Assembly (NCBI RefSeq): GCF_900290235.1
Contig: NZ_OLMK01000019.1
Span: 1 to 62,049, forward strand
DNA: 62,049 nt
From: Streptomyces sp. MA5143a
GTDB taxonomy: Bacteria; Actinomycetota; Actinomycetes; Streptomycetales; Streptomycetaceae
Direction: 5' to 3'
Positions 32,858 to 41,167 of this stretch are shown one piece after another. The notes beneath the pieces were generated by a model that saw only the letters and a program-made list of their open reading frames with translations, did no database searches and was not told the DNA's origin. Each line of letters starts with the position of its first letter. Position 1 is the stretch's first letter. Position numbers and translations under genes: made by a program.

Positions 32858-32920
32858 ACCTGATCGACAAGTGTGGCTTGATCAGCTCCGGATCGGGTGA
32901 TGACCTGATCAACAGGTGTG
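32858..32920. promoter_or_regulatory. two direct-repeat elements upstream of the 556-residue membrane protein
   Basis: Near-identical 18-bp elements occur at 32858-32875 (ACCTGATCGACAAGTGTG) and 32903-32920 (ACCTGATCAACAGGTGTG), 45 bp apart start to start. A further TGATC lies between them. They sit 46-108 bp ahead of the ATG and look like paired regulator sites, but no regulator is identified. Confidence 0.45.
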
Positions 32921-32965
32921 CGGAGCACGGAAGTCGGGAAGAGCCGCAGGAGCGAGTGTGCGGCG

Positions 32966-34636
32966 ATGGGGGCGGCGGTGGCGGACGAATTCGATTTCAC
33001 TCCCGGGGCACAGGTCCCGCTGACAGGCACCGCGGGACAGACGGCGGCGACGTACGCCCTGGCGTCCGCGGCCTACCGGGACAACGAGGTCGACGAGATC
33101 CTCAAGGCCAACAACGAGTGGCACAAGTCCTCGGTGAAACCGGGCCGCAAGTGGGCCACGATCTTCCGGCCGAACCTCGGGGAGGCGTTCTCCCTCGCGG
33201 TGCGGGACCGGATGGTCGGCGCGGGCCGCAAACCGCTCATCCAGTCCTTCGGCATGGAGCCGCAGGTCGTCGTCGAGCACTGCCTGGCGGCGACCAACAT
33301 CCGCCGGGAGCGCGACAACTGGCTCTCGGCGGTGATGGTCCTGTGCGGCCTGCTCTTCCTGCCCGGCCTGCTGCTGTGGCTGCTGGTCTTCCAGATCCGC
33401 ACGACGATCTCCAAGCGTGAGGACAAGCGGGCCGGTGCCCTCGGCACCACCCTGCTCGTCGCCGTGGGCGCCCTCGCCGTGATCTTCCTGCTCAGGATGC
33501 CGTTCGACGGGTTCTGGGCCTGGTACGCCCGCGCGTGCGTGGTGCTGCCGGTCGTCGGCTGGTTCTGGGCCAAGCAGATCTGCGAACGCACCGCCCAGGA
33601 CCTGCGGGACCGCTGGTCCGGTCTGCTGTCCGGCGGCGGTATCGGCGCCAAGGTCCCCGAGGCGGTGCCCGGCAGCCCCGGCGAGACCAAGGCGGAGCAG
33701 CTGCGCAAGGAACTCGCCCGGCTCAGCGCCGAGCAGCGCTCCAACCTCGTCTTCTACGCCGGCCCCAAGGGCATCCTGGGCATGGGCACCCGCTGGGGCA
33801 GCTGGCAGCTCGCCGAGGACCTGGTGCCCGCCGAGTCCGGCAAGGAGATCCACCCGTTCCGCAGCTGGGACGTCATACGGGCCATCCACGACCAGCTGCG
33901 GATGCTGGAGCGCACCCCCCTCAACACGGGTGGTTTCACGGCCCCTTCCATCAAGCACTGGATCGTCAGCCCCATCGGTGAGGGCGCCGCCGCCGTGGCA
34001 CGGCCCGACGGCACCGACGTGGAGGCGTACCAGTACAAGACGCACGCCATACAGGAGATCTGCAACAAGCAGCACTTCGGCAGCGGCAACCGGCACTACC
34101 TGGGTGTGCAATGGACGCTCTGGGACGGACAGTTGATCATCACCATGCTGGTGACGGTCACCGTCCTGCACCAGACGCTCCGCATCGAGGTGACCGGGCA
34201 CGCCCTGGGTCCGGTGCACGGACTGTTCACGACGGGTCCCGCGGCCAAGGAGAAGGAAGTCCAGAAGTCGGTCAGGTTCTGGGAGACCCGCAAGGTCAAG
34301 CTCCCCCTCGTCGACGCCGACGAGGTCGTACGGCTCACCGCGCGCGCCCCGCTGACCTGGTACCCGCCGCTGCTCAACTGGCTCGGCGGCTCCATCGGCC
34401 TGCCGGAGCCGTTCGGTCTGCGGCACGCCTGGGCGGACCAGCCGTGGCGGCACCGGTTCATGGCCGACGACGCGCTGCGCGCCGCGACACCGGTCCTGCG
34501 GGTCGTCCACAACGCCGCGATCAAGGTGCTGGCGGAGAACGGCGTGGACACGGAGAAGTTCGGCTCCCGCTCGGCGTTCCTCAGCGGGGCGGTGCAGGAT
34601 CCTACGCCGCGTAAGGCGGACGTCTACGACGCGTGA
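32966..34636 (+). CDS. uncharacterised membrane protein
   Basis: I do not recognise a named family. The protein has about 556 residues. The N-terminal 95 residues are soluble. Two or three hydrophobic spans follow (AVMVLCGLLFLPGLLLWLLV and LLVAVGALAVIFLLRMPF, then VVLPVVGWFW). A soluble central region (HPFRSWDVIRAIHDQLRMLE) comes next, then another hydrophobic strand (LIITMLVTVTVLH). ATG 32966 is the best start. GTG 32978 is an alternative. It is a lone plus-strand gene between EF-G2 and a large repeat hairpin, with repeated elements upstream. Confidence 0.8.
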   Translation: MGAAVADEFDFTPGAQVPLTGTAGQTAATYALASAAYRDNEVDEILKANNEWHKSSVKPGRKWATIFRPNLGEAFSLAVRDRMVGAGRKPLIQSFGMEPQVVVEHCLAATNIRRERDNWLSAVMVLCGLLFLPGLLLWLLVFQIRTTISKREDKRAGALGTTLLVAVGALAVIFLLRMPFDGFWAWYARACVVLPVVGWFWAKQICERTAQDLRDRWSGLLSGGGIGAKVPEAVPGSPGETKAEQLRKELARLSAEQRSNLVFYAGPKGILGMGTRWGSWQLAEDLVPAESGKEIHPFRSWDVIRAIHDQLRMLERTPLNTGGFTAPSIKHWIVSPIGEGAAAVARPDGTDVEAYQYKTHAIQEICNKQHFGSGNRHYLGVQWTLWDGQLIITMLVTVTVLHQTLRIEVTGHALGPVHGLFTTGPAAKEKEVQKSVRFWETRKVKLPLVDADEVVRLTARAPLTWYPPLLNWLGGSIGLPEPFGLRHAWADQPWRHRFMADDALRAATPVLRVVHNAAIKVLAENGVDTEKFGSRSAFLSGAVQDPTPRKADVYDA

Positions 34637-34715
34637 GCGCTGCGCCGGCTTGGGCGGGGCGCCTAATCGCTCGGGGGTGCCTGTTCGTTGGCGGGTGCGG
34701 GTGGTGTGTGGTTGC

Positions 34716-34823
34716 TCGCGCAGTTCCCCGCGCCCCTGAAGGCTTGGGCCTGCGGCCCGGCCTTCAGATGAAAAGCCTGGGGGCGTAGCCCCAGGCTTTT
34801 CAGGGGCGCGGGGAACTGCGCGA
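34716..34823. repeat. Streptomyces dispersed repeat, three-way hairpin
   Basis: A 23-bp outer stem pairs 34716-34738 with 34801-34823 and contains CAGTTCCCCGCGCCCCTG and its complement. It encloses two inner hairpins. One is at about 34736-34768 and the other, perfect with 12 bp, at 34771-34800 (AAAAGCCTGGGG). It lies between convergent genes and can stop both. The same GGGGCGCGGGGAACTGCG core recurs at 43670-43731, so it belongs to a dispersed family. Confidence 0.85.
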
Positions 34824-34883
34824 TCAGCCACAGCTGACCCGCACCCGTCGGCGATCAGGCACCCGGCAGACAGTGAGGCGGCC

Positions 34884-35432
34884 TCACACGCTGGGCCAGG
34901 CCTCCGCCAGCATCTTCCTCGTGTCGGCCAGGAGCTGCGGCAGCACCTTCGTGTGGCCCACCACCGGCATGAAGTTCGTGTCGCCGCCCCAACGGGGCAC
35001 GATGTGCTGGTGCAGGTGCGCCGCGATGCCCGCGCCGGCGACCGTGCCCTGGTTCATGCCGATGTTGAAGCCGTGCGCGCCGGAAGCGGTGCGCAGGGCG
35101 GTCATGGCCTGCTTGGTCAGTTCGGCCAGCTCGGCCGTCTCCGGGAGGGTGAGGTCCGTGTAGTCGGCGACGTGCCGGTACGGGACGACCATGAGGTGGC
35201 CGCCGTTGTACGGGTAGAGGTTGAGCACCGCGTACACATGCTCCCCGCGCCGGATGATCAGGCCGTCCTCGTCCGACTTGGCCGGGATGGAGCAGAACGG
35301 GCAGCCGTCGTCGGCCCCCGGACCGGTCGGCTTGTTCTCGCCCTGGATGTAGGCCATCCGGTGGGGCGTCCACAGGCGCTGGAACGCGTCCTGCGTTCCC
35401 ACTCCGATCTGCTGTTCCGGCTCACTCGTCAT
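34884..35432 (-). CDS. HIT domain protein
   Basis: This 182-residue histidine-triad hydrolase or transferase has the catalytic motif HLHQHIVPRW (HxHxHxx form). CPFCSI is a likely zinc-binding pair and NLYPYNGGHLMVVP a conserved segment. The substrate is probably a dinucleoside polyphosphate or an AMP-lysine-type compound, which sequence cannot settle. ATG 35432 is preferred. An upstream ATG adds four residues. It follows thrS past a strong hairpin, the usual actinobacterial order ahead of the PIM genes. Confidence 0.92.
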   Translation of the reverse strand: MTSEPEQQIGVGTQDAFQRLWTPHRMAYIQGENKPTGPGADDGCPFCSIPAKSDEDGLIIRRGEHVYAVLNLYPYNGGHLMVVPYRHVADYTDLTLPETAELAELTKQAMTALRTASGAHGFNIGMNQGTVAGAGIAAHLHQHIVPRWGGDTNFMPVVGHTKVLPQLLADTRKMLAEAWPSV

Positions 35433-35498
35433 GCAGTGCAGCATATGGCTTCGTCCGTTCCCGGCGTGTCGCCGGGTGGCGGGGCGGGACGGACGAGC

Positions 35499-35535
35499 GG
35501 AGGCCCCCGGGGATCCGAACCCCCCGGGGGCCTCC
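35499..35535 (-). terminator. thrS terminator hairpin
   Basis: A perfect 14-bp stem (GGAGGCCCCCGGGG and its complement) with a 9-nt loop is followed on the minus strand by the HIT gene's leader. It lies 28 bp past the thrS stop. Confidence 0.88.
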
Positions 35536-35563
35536 TTCTCACGCGCTCAGCCGCGAGGGCGGC

Positions 35564-37540
35564 TCACACCTGGACGCGGCGCTCCACCACGTCGGCGAGC
35601 TTCGCCAGCGCCTCGTCACGCGGGATGCCGTTCTCCTGCGAGCCGTCCCGGTAGCGGAACGACACCGTGCCCGCGTTCATGTCCTCGTCGCCCACGATGA
35701 CCATGAACGGCACCTTCTGCTTCTGCGCGTTCCTGATCTTCTTCTGCATACGGTCGGAGGACGCGTCGACCTCGACGCGCAGCCCCTTCTTCTTCGCCTC
35801 CGCGGCGAAGCTCTGCAGGTACTCGACGTGCGCGTCGCCGATCGGGATCCCGACCGCCTGGACGGGCGCCAGCCACGCCGGGAACGCGCCCGCGTAGTGC
35901 TCCAGGAGCACCGCGAAGAAGCGCTCGATGGAACCGAACAGCGCGCGGTGGATCATGACGGGGCGCTGCTTGGAGCCGTCCGGGCCGGTGTACTCCAGGT
36001 CGAAGCGCTCCGGCAGGTTGAAGTCGAGCTGGACCGTCGACATCTGCCAGGTGCGGCCGATGGCGTCGCGGGCCTGCACGGAGATCTTCGGGCCGTAGAA
36101 GGCGGCGCCGCCCGGGTCCGGCACCAGCGGCAGGCCCTGCTTCTCGGCCACCTGGCGCAGGGTCTCGGTGGCCTCCTCCCACGCCTCGTCGGAGCCGACG
36201 AACTTCTCCGGGTCCTTGGTGGACAGCTCCAGGTAGAAGTCGGTGAGGCCGTAGTCCCGCAGGAGGTTCAGGACGAAGGTGAGCGTCTTGTCGAGCTCGT
36301 CCGCCATCTGCTCGCGGGTGCAGTAGATGTGCGCGTCGTCCTGGGTGAAGCCGCGGGCCCGGGTCAGCCCGTGCACGACGCCGGACTTCTCGTACCGGTA
36401 CACGGTCCCGAACTCGAAAAGGCGCAGCGGCAGTTCACGGTAGGAGCGGCCGCGGGCGTCGAAGATCAGGTTGTGCATCGGGCAGTTCATGGGCTTGAGG
36501 TAGTAGTCCACGCCCTCGTCGAGCTGCATGGGCGGGTACATGCCGTCGGCGTACCAGTCCAGGTGGCCCGAGACCTCGAAGAGCTTCCCCTTCGTGGCGT
36601 GCGGGGTGTAGACGAACTCGTAGCCCTCCTCCTCGTGGCGGCGCCGCGAGTAGTCCTCCATGACCCTGCGGATGATGCCGCCCTTGGGGTGGAAGACGGC
36701 GAGTCCGGAGCCGATCTCGTCCGGGATGGAGAACAGGTCGAGTTCGTTGCCCAGCTTGCGGTGGTCGCGCTTCTCGGCCTCGGCGAGGAAGTCGAGGTGC
36801 GCCTTCAGCTCCTCCTTCGAGGGCCAGGCGGTGCCGTAGATGCGCTGGAGCATGGGGTTCTTCTCACTGCCGCGCCAGTACGCGGCGGCGTTGCGCATCA
36901 GCTTGAACGCCGGGATGTTCCGGGTGGTGGGCAGGTGCGGACCGCGGCAGAGGTCCTTCCAGCACAGGTCACCGGTCTTGGCGTCGAGGTTGTCGTAGAT
37001 CGTCAGCTCGCCGGAGCCGACCTCGACGTCCGCGCCGTCGTCGGAGGAGGCCGAGCCCTTGAGGCCGATCAGTTCCAGCTTGTACGGCTCGGCCGCGAGC
37101 TCCTCGCGGGCGGCCTCGTCGGTGACGACGCGGCGGGAGAAGCGCTGGCCGCGCTTCTGGATCTCCTGCATCTTCTTCTCGATGGCCTTGAGATCCTCGG
37201 GCGTGAACGGCTTCTCGACGTCGAAGTCGTAGTAGAAGCCGTCGCGGACCGGCGGTCCGATGCCCAGCTTGGCCTCCGGGAACAGCTCCTGGACGGCCTG
37301 GGCCATGACGTGCGCGGTGGAGTGGCGCAGGATGTTCAGGCCGTCCTCGGAGGAGATGTCGACGCCCTCGACGGTCTCGCCGTCCCGCACCTCGTACGCC
37401 AGGTCCTTCAGTTCACCGGCCACGCGGGCCGCGACGATGGCGCGCTCACCGGAGAAGAGGTCGGCGGCCGTAGTGCCCGTCGTCACCACGCGCTCTTCCC
37501 GCTCGGAATCGCGTTGGATGATCACACGGACGTCTGACAC
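35564..37540 (-). CDS. thrS: threonyl-tRNA synthetase
   Basis: This 658-residue class II synthetase charges tRNA-Thr. An N-terminal TGS domain is followed by the editing domain with [11 protein letters not shown]. The catalytic core contains [10 protein letters not shown] (zinc-ligand Cys) and [16 protein letters not shown]-terminal anticodon domain ([15 protein letters not shown] onwards) completes it. GTG 37540 follows GGAGAG. The 150 bp upstream show no T-box-like specifier structure. Confidence 0.97.
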   Translation of the reverse strand: MSDVRVIIQRDSEREERVVTTGTTAADLFSGERAIVAARVAGELKDLAYEVRDGETVEGVDISSEDGLNILRHSTAHVMAQAVQELFPEAKLGIGPPVRDGFYYDFDVEKPFTPEDLKAIEKKMQEIQKRGQRFSRRVVTDEAAREELAAEPYKLELIGLKGSASSDDGADVEVGSGELTIYDNLDAKTGDLCWKDLCRGPHLPTTRNIPAFKLMRNAAAYWRGSEKNPMLQRIYGTAWPSKEELKAHLDFLAEAEKRDHRKLGNELDLFSIPDEIGSGLAVFHPKGGIIRRVMEDYSRRRHEEEGYEFVYTPHATKGKLFEVSGHLDWYADGMYPPMQLDEGVDYYLKPMNCPMHNLIFDARGRSYRELPLRLFEFGTVYRYEKSGVVHGLTRARGFTQDDAHIYCTREQMADELDKTLTFVLNLLRDYGLTDFYLELSTKDPEKFVGSDEAWEEATETLRQVAEKQGLPLVPDPGGAAFYGPKISVQARDAIGRTWQMSTVQLDFNLPERFDLEYTGPDGSKQRPVMIHRALFGSIERFFAVLLEHYAGAFPAWLAPVQAVGIPIGDAHVEYLQSFAAEAKKKGLRVEVDASSDRMQKKIRNAQKQKVPFMVIVGDEDMNAGTVSFRYRDGSQENGIPRDEALAKLADVVERRVQV

Positions 37541-37690
37541 CGGTCTCTCCTGCCTGATGGTGGTCGCGCACGCGTCCGCGTACGCAGACAGGAATCGTAC
37601 CGAGCCGGGGGTGCCCTCTGCGAAAGGGTTACGCCCTCACCGGTCCCCGCGACCCGGCGAGGGGCGCCGAGCACCCGTACGCCGGGGCTC

Positions 37691-38917
37691 TCACTCCCCT
37701 CCGCACGCCTCCTCGAAGAAGGCCGTGATCTCCGCCGTCTCCTGGAGCGACTTCATCAGGCGGTCCCGCTCCGCCTCGTCGACCTCCACGGGTGCGACGC
37801 CGCCCGCGTCGGTGAGCCGGCGGAAGCCGCCCCGGCTCTCCAGCCGTCCGTGGACCCGTACGGGCAGCCCGACGAGATGGGCGTGCCCCGCGATCCGGTA
37901 CGCCTCCTCGTCGAGGGTCATACGGACGTGCGGGACCTCGGCCCCGGCGAGGACGCGCAGCCGTACGGTTCCCTCGCCACGCGCGGCGGACCGGCGCATC
38001 CGGACCACGGCCCCCGTGAGGCGGACCGGCACGGAGGGTTCCTCGCGGAGGTAGCGGGCTCCGGCCTCGCGCAGCACGGGCAGGTCGCCGGGTGAGAACT
38101 CGACGGGTTCGGGCGGGGTCGACCCGCCCTCGGGGACCCCGGCGGCGGGCGCCCACTCGACGGCGACGCGGGCGCCCTCGGTGCCGCGGACGAGGGCGAC
38201 GAGGGCCTCGGTCAGCTCGTGGGACACCCCGGCCTCCACGGCGCCGTCGAAGGCGTCCATGCCGCCGGTGGCGCGCTGGTAGTCGATGGCCTCGCGGGTG
38301 GCGTACAGGGCCTGTTGGAGGCGTACGGCGAGGGGGCGCCCGGTGGTGACGGGCACGAAGGCGGTGAGGCTGCGGCCGCCGGGCGCGGCACCGACGAGCA
38401 CCCCGTCGAGGAGGGCGGCGGCGGGCAGGCGGTGGCGGGCGCCGTGGTAGCCGGCTCGCGCGCGGGTGGCGAGGGCCGCCGCGAGGAGCATCTGGCGGGC
38501 GGCGGAGCGGAGTTGGTCCTCGACTGCCCAGGAGGCGGTTCCCACGGGTCCGGTCGGTACGTCACGCCACCAGCGGATCTCGTCGCTGGGGACGGCGAGG
38601 CCGACCAGGACGTCGCGTGCGGCCGGCGATCCGCTGCGGAAGAGGGCTGTCAGCGCCTCGCCGAGCAGGTCGTCGCTGTCGGGGAAGGCCCGGTTCTCCG
38701 GGACGAGCAGGCTCATGCCCCGTCCGCCGGGGCCCGGTGGGGTCCAGCGGCCGTAGCGTCCGGCGGCGCCGCCGCGCCGCTGCCAGCCGTGCCGGAGCAG
38801 CAGGGCGCCGAGCACGGCGGGATCCACGCGGGCGGGGTCGGGCGGCTGGGTCAGGACGGGGTCGACGGGGTGGGGCCGTACCGGGCGGAGGGGCTGGTCG
38901 ATGGGCCCGTGGGTCAC
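37691..38917 (-). CDS. uncharacterised protein coupled to DUF4365 gene
   Basis: This protein of about 408 residues has no family I can name. Residues about 60-290 are helical and A/R/L-rich. The last 120 residues (VRLTGAVVRMRR, VRLRVLAGAEVPHVRMTLDE, AGHAHLVGLPVRVHGRL) read as alternating beta strands with a possible OB-like or small barrel fold. A charged helix (AEITAFFEEACGGE) ends it. GTG 38917 overlaps the stop of the DUF4365 gene as GTGA. The strict coupling suggests the two proteins act together. Confidence 0.82.
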   Translation of the reverse strand: MTHGPIDQPLRPVRPHPVDPVLTQPPDPARVDPAVLGALLLRHGWQRRGGAAGRYGRWTPPGPGGRGMSLLVPENRAFPDSDDLLGEALTALFRSGSPAARDVLVGLAVPSDEIRWWRDVPTGPVGTASWAVEDQLRSAARQMLLAAALATRARAGYHGARHRLPAAALLDGVLVGAAPGGRSLTAFVPVTTGRPLAVRLQQALYATREAIDYQRATGGMDAFDGAVEAGVSHELTEALVALVRGTEGARVAVEWAPAAGVPEGGSTPPEPVEFSPGDLPVLREAGARYLREEPSVPVRLTGAVVRMRRSAARGEGTVRLRVLAGAEVPHVRMTLDEEAYRIAGHAHLVGLPVRVHGRLESRGGFRRLTDAGGVAPVEVDEAERDRLMKSLQETAEITAFFEEACGGE

Positions 38918-39480
38918 GGTCTGCCTCCCGTTCCGACCCGCGTCATGATCTCGCAGAGCGCTCGGTCGTCGAAGATGCGCGAGGTCGGTATGCGCACGGT
39001 CGTGCGGTGCCGCCCGGTGATCGGGTGTCCGGCGAGGTTGATCCAGTAGCAGCAGTGCCGCAGGTCGAGGCGGTCGTGGCCGGCCCGCAGCCACTGCTCC
39101 CGCGATCTCGGGACGATCATCACGACGAGGATCTTGTGCACCGTGACGGGTGTGCGGGCGAGCTTCGCCAGGTGGTCGTTGTCGAGCGTGAAGGAGAAGG
39201 TGCGGCCGGAGGGGTTGGGGGCGACCTGGTAGGTGGCCTTGAGCTGCACTTTGATGGTGACCTCGTCGTCGACCGTGTGCCCGGGTGAGCCGTGGCTGAC
39301 GTGCCAGTCGATGCCGTTGTCCGGAAAGGGCTGGGACAGGGAGCAGCCGGCCGCGGCGGCCACCGCGTGCAGATAACCCACCTGCAGTGTCTCCATGCAG
39401 GCGGTGGTGGCGAGGGAGCCGCGGTGTGACTCCGCGTGCTCGGGCAGCAGCCCGCCCCGCTCGGGCTGCGCTATGGCCAT
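38914..39480 (-). CDS. DUF4365 domain protein (putative PD-(D/E)XK-like nuclease)
   Basis: This 188-residue protein matches DUF4365 in its core. GIDWHVSHG is followed by VTIKVQLKAT, which resembles the D...(E/Q)xK nuclease signature of the PD-(D/E)XK superfamily. Cys-rich and basic residues follow (HCCYWINLAGHP). ATG 39480 is the only good start. An upstream open frame has no support. It diverges from an exonuclease gene across 168 bp and is coupled to the unknown 408-residue gene. The nuclease activity is inferred from motif form only. Confidence 0.82.
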   Translation of the reverse strand: MAIAQPERGGLLPEHAESHRGSLATTACMETLQVGYLHAVAAAAGCSLSQPFPDNGIDWHVSHGSPGHTVDDEVTIKVQLKATYQVAPNPSGRTFSFTLDNDHLAKLARTPVTVHKILVVMIVPRSREQWLRAGHDRLDLRHCCYWINLAGHPITGRHRTTVRIPTSRIFDDRALCEIMTRVGTGGRP

Positions 39481-39648
39481 GACCAACAGCCTTCCCCTAC
39501 AGGTCCTTCCCCGTGCCGAGCCCCTGAACTGCGCAGACCCGTACTTCTGTTGTCTCCTTCCGGCGTACGGCGCAAACAGCCCGGGTATCACCAAACGGGC
39601 AGAAGACGGGGCGTCAGCTGCTCCGGGTGAACGAGGAGTTGAGTACGC

Positions 39649-40374
39649 ATGACGTGTTGGTACGAGGGGCCCTTGGCGGCGTTCGACACGGAGACCACGG
39701 GTGTGGACGTCGAGACCGACCGGATCGTGTCGGCCGCCGTCGTCGTCCAGGACGCGCCCGGCACCCGCCCCCGGGTGACCCGGTGGCTGGTGAATCCGGG
39801 GGTGCCGGTCCCGGCCGGGGCGACGGCGGTGCACGGGCTGACGGACGAGCGGTTGCAGCGCGAGGGGCGCTGGCCGTCACCGGTGATGGAGGAGATAGCC
39901 AGGGTGCTGGCCGAGCAGGCGTCGCGTGGCCGCCCGCTGGTGGTGATGAACGCGCCGTTCGATCTGACGTTGCTGGACCGGGAGTTGAGGCGTCACCGCG
40001 CATCGTCGCTCGACCAGTGGTTCGAGGCGACGCCGCTGCGAGTGCTCGATCCCCGGGTCCTGGACAAGCACCTGGACCGCTACCGCAAGGGCCGCCGCAC
40101 CCTGACCGATCTGTGCGCGCACTACGAGGTCGTGCTGGACGGCGCGCATGACGCGGCGGCCGACGCGCAGGCGGCGATGGACGTCGTACGGGCCGTGGGG
40201 CGTCGTTTCGCCACGAGGCTGGCCCGTCTCTCCCCCGCCGAGCTGCACACGCTCCAGGCGGTGTGGCACGCGGCGCAGGCCCGCGGCCTTCAGGCGTGGT
40301 TCGCGCGCAGCGGCTCGGAGGAGGCGGTGGATCCGGCGTGGCCCCTGCGTCCGGGGCTGGCCGCTGCGGCGTGA
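39649..40374 (+). CDS. DEDDh 3'-5' exonuclease (DnaQ-like)
   Basis: This 241-residue protein has the exonuclease signatures. ExoI is AAFDTETTGVD at residues about 9-19. ExoII is VVMNAPFDLTLLDREL, and ExoIII is HDAAADAQAAMDV with the DEDDh-type His. It may be a DNA polymerase III epsilon-like or RNase T-like enzyme, and the substrate is not evident. ATG follows GAGGAG. It sits alone on the plus strand, divergent from the DUF4365 pair and ending at a tRNA terminator hairpin. Confidence 0.92.
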   Translation: MTCWYEGPLAAFDTETTGVDVETDRIVSAAVVVQDAPGTRPRVTRWLVNPGVPVPAGATAVHGLTDERLQREGRWPSPVMEEIARVLAEQASRGRPLVVMNAPFDLTLLDRELRRHRASSLDQWFEATPLRVLDPRVLDKHLDRYRKGRRTLTDLCAHYEVVLDGAHDAAADAQAAMDVVRAVGRRFATRLARLSPAELHTLQAVWHAAQARGLQAWFARSGSEEAVDPAWPLRPGLAAAA

Positions 40375-40439
40375 GCGGCAGAACCACCGGCCGAGGGCGC
40401 GCCGGTGCCGGCGGCACAGCGGAGAAGCAGTGGCACAAC

Positions 40440-40474
40440 AAAGAACCGGCCCGACTGTGTCGGACCGGTTCTTT
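40440..40474 (-). terminator. tRNA-Val(CAC) downstream hairpin, first copy
   Basis: A 10-bp stem (AAAGAACCGG / CCGGTTCTTT) extended by four more pairs with one mismatch lies 6 bp past the tRNA 3' end. It is a good terminator for the minus-strand tRNA and can also end the exonuclease transcript. Confidence 0.85.
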
Positions 40475-40480
40475 TCCGGG

Positions 40481-40552
40481 TGGGCGATACTGGGTTCGAA
40501 CCAGTGACCTCTTCGGTGTGAACGAAGCGCTCTCCCACTGAGCTAATCGCCC
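40481..40552 (-). tRNA. tRNA-Val (CAC)
   Basis: A 72-nt tRNA on the minus strand. The GGGCGAT / ATCGCCC acceptor pairs perfectly. The anticodon loop TTCACAC gives CAC, which reads GTG. The T loop GTTCGAA is canonical. CCA is not encoded. An identical copy is at 51206-51277. Confidence 0.97.
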
Positions 40553-40591
40553 GGGAACGGACTGAACAATACAGGTCCAGACGGCTCTGGT

Positions 40592-41050
40592 TCAAACCGC
40601 TTGTCCGTCGGCCGCGAGGTACGCGGCGAGCCCTCGGCGTCCCGCCCGCATCATCAGCGCGTGGTTGGCGCGGAACAGGGGCCGGCCGGGCACGGCGAGC
40701 CGGCGCATCAGGGGCTTGGTGACATCGACCTCCTGGTCGTAGCGGGCGAGGGTGCCGGTCCCGTCGGCGGTGAGCGTCCAGCGGGCCCAGCCGTCGAGGT
40801 CCCCGCTCATCTCGATCTCCAGGATCCCGGTGGCCGGATCGCGCCGTACCTCGCGCGCGGTGATGACGAGGTCGTACGGCAGGACGGAGCGGATGCGCAG
40901 GGTGCCGCTGGTGTCGTCGGCCGGGGTCACCTCGCGCACCTGGGGCCACCAGCGCGGATAATCCTCGGCCCGCTGGAGCGCGTCGTACACGGTGGAGGGC
41001 GGCGCGGGCAGGGGCCAGAGGCTGCGGAAGCGGTAGAGGCACCAGTCCAT
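40592..41050 (-). CDS. SRPBCC family lipid/ligand-binding protein
   Basis: This 152-residue START-like protein resembles the polyketide cyclase/dehydrase family. It begins with WCLYRFRSLWPL, has AEDYPRWWPQVREV, and contains a WARWTLTADGTGTLARYD strand region. A C-terminal helix is RANHALMMRAGRRGLAAYL. Such proteins bind hydrophobic ligands. The ligand is unknown. ATG 41050 is the start. It lies just downstream of the first tRNA-Val(CAC) and diverges from the large membrane protein. Confidence 0.85.
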   Translation of the reverse strand: MDWCLYRFRSLWPLPAPPSTVYDALQRAEDYPRWWPQVREVTPADDTSGTLRIRSVLPYDLVITAREVRRDPATGILEIEMSGDLDGWARWTLTADGTGTLARYDQEVDVTKPLMRRLAVPGRPLFRANHALMMRAGRRGLAAYLAADGQAV

Positions 41051-41167
41051 GCTCGGATTGTGCCCGCCGGTGGACCTCGTACCGGGCTGATGGTGGCTGG
41101 ATCTGAGTACCGCCCTGAGTATGTGCGCTCATGTCCTCGGCGCGTGACCCGGACCACACTGCGGAAC

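Noticed and set aside
35564..37690. Possible T-box riboswitch upstream of thrS
   Set aside because: The 150-bp upstream region lacks a recognisable T-box bulge sequence and specifier loop.
40263..40541. Short frames translated through tRNA-Val(CAC), giving WVRTSDLFGVNEALSH-like peptides (also at 51021-51266)
   Set aside because: These peptides are a known annotation artefact from reading tRNA genes as protein.
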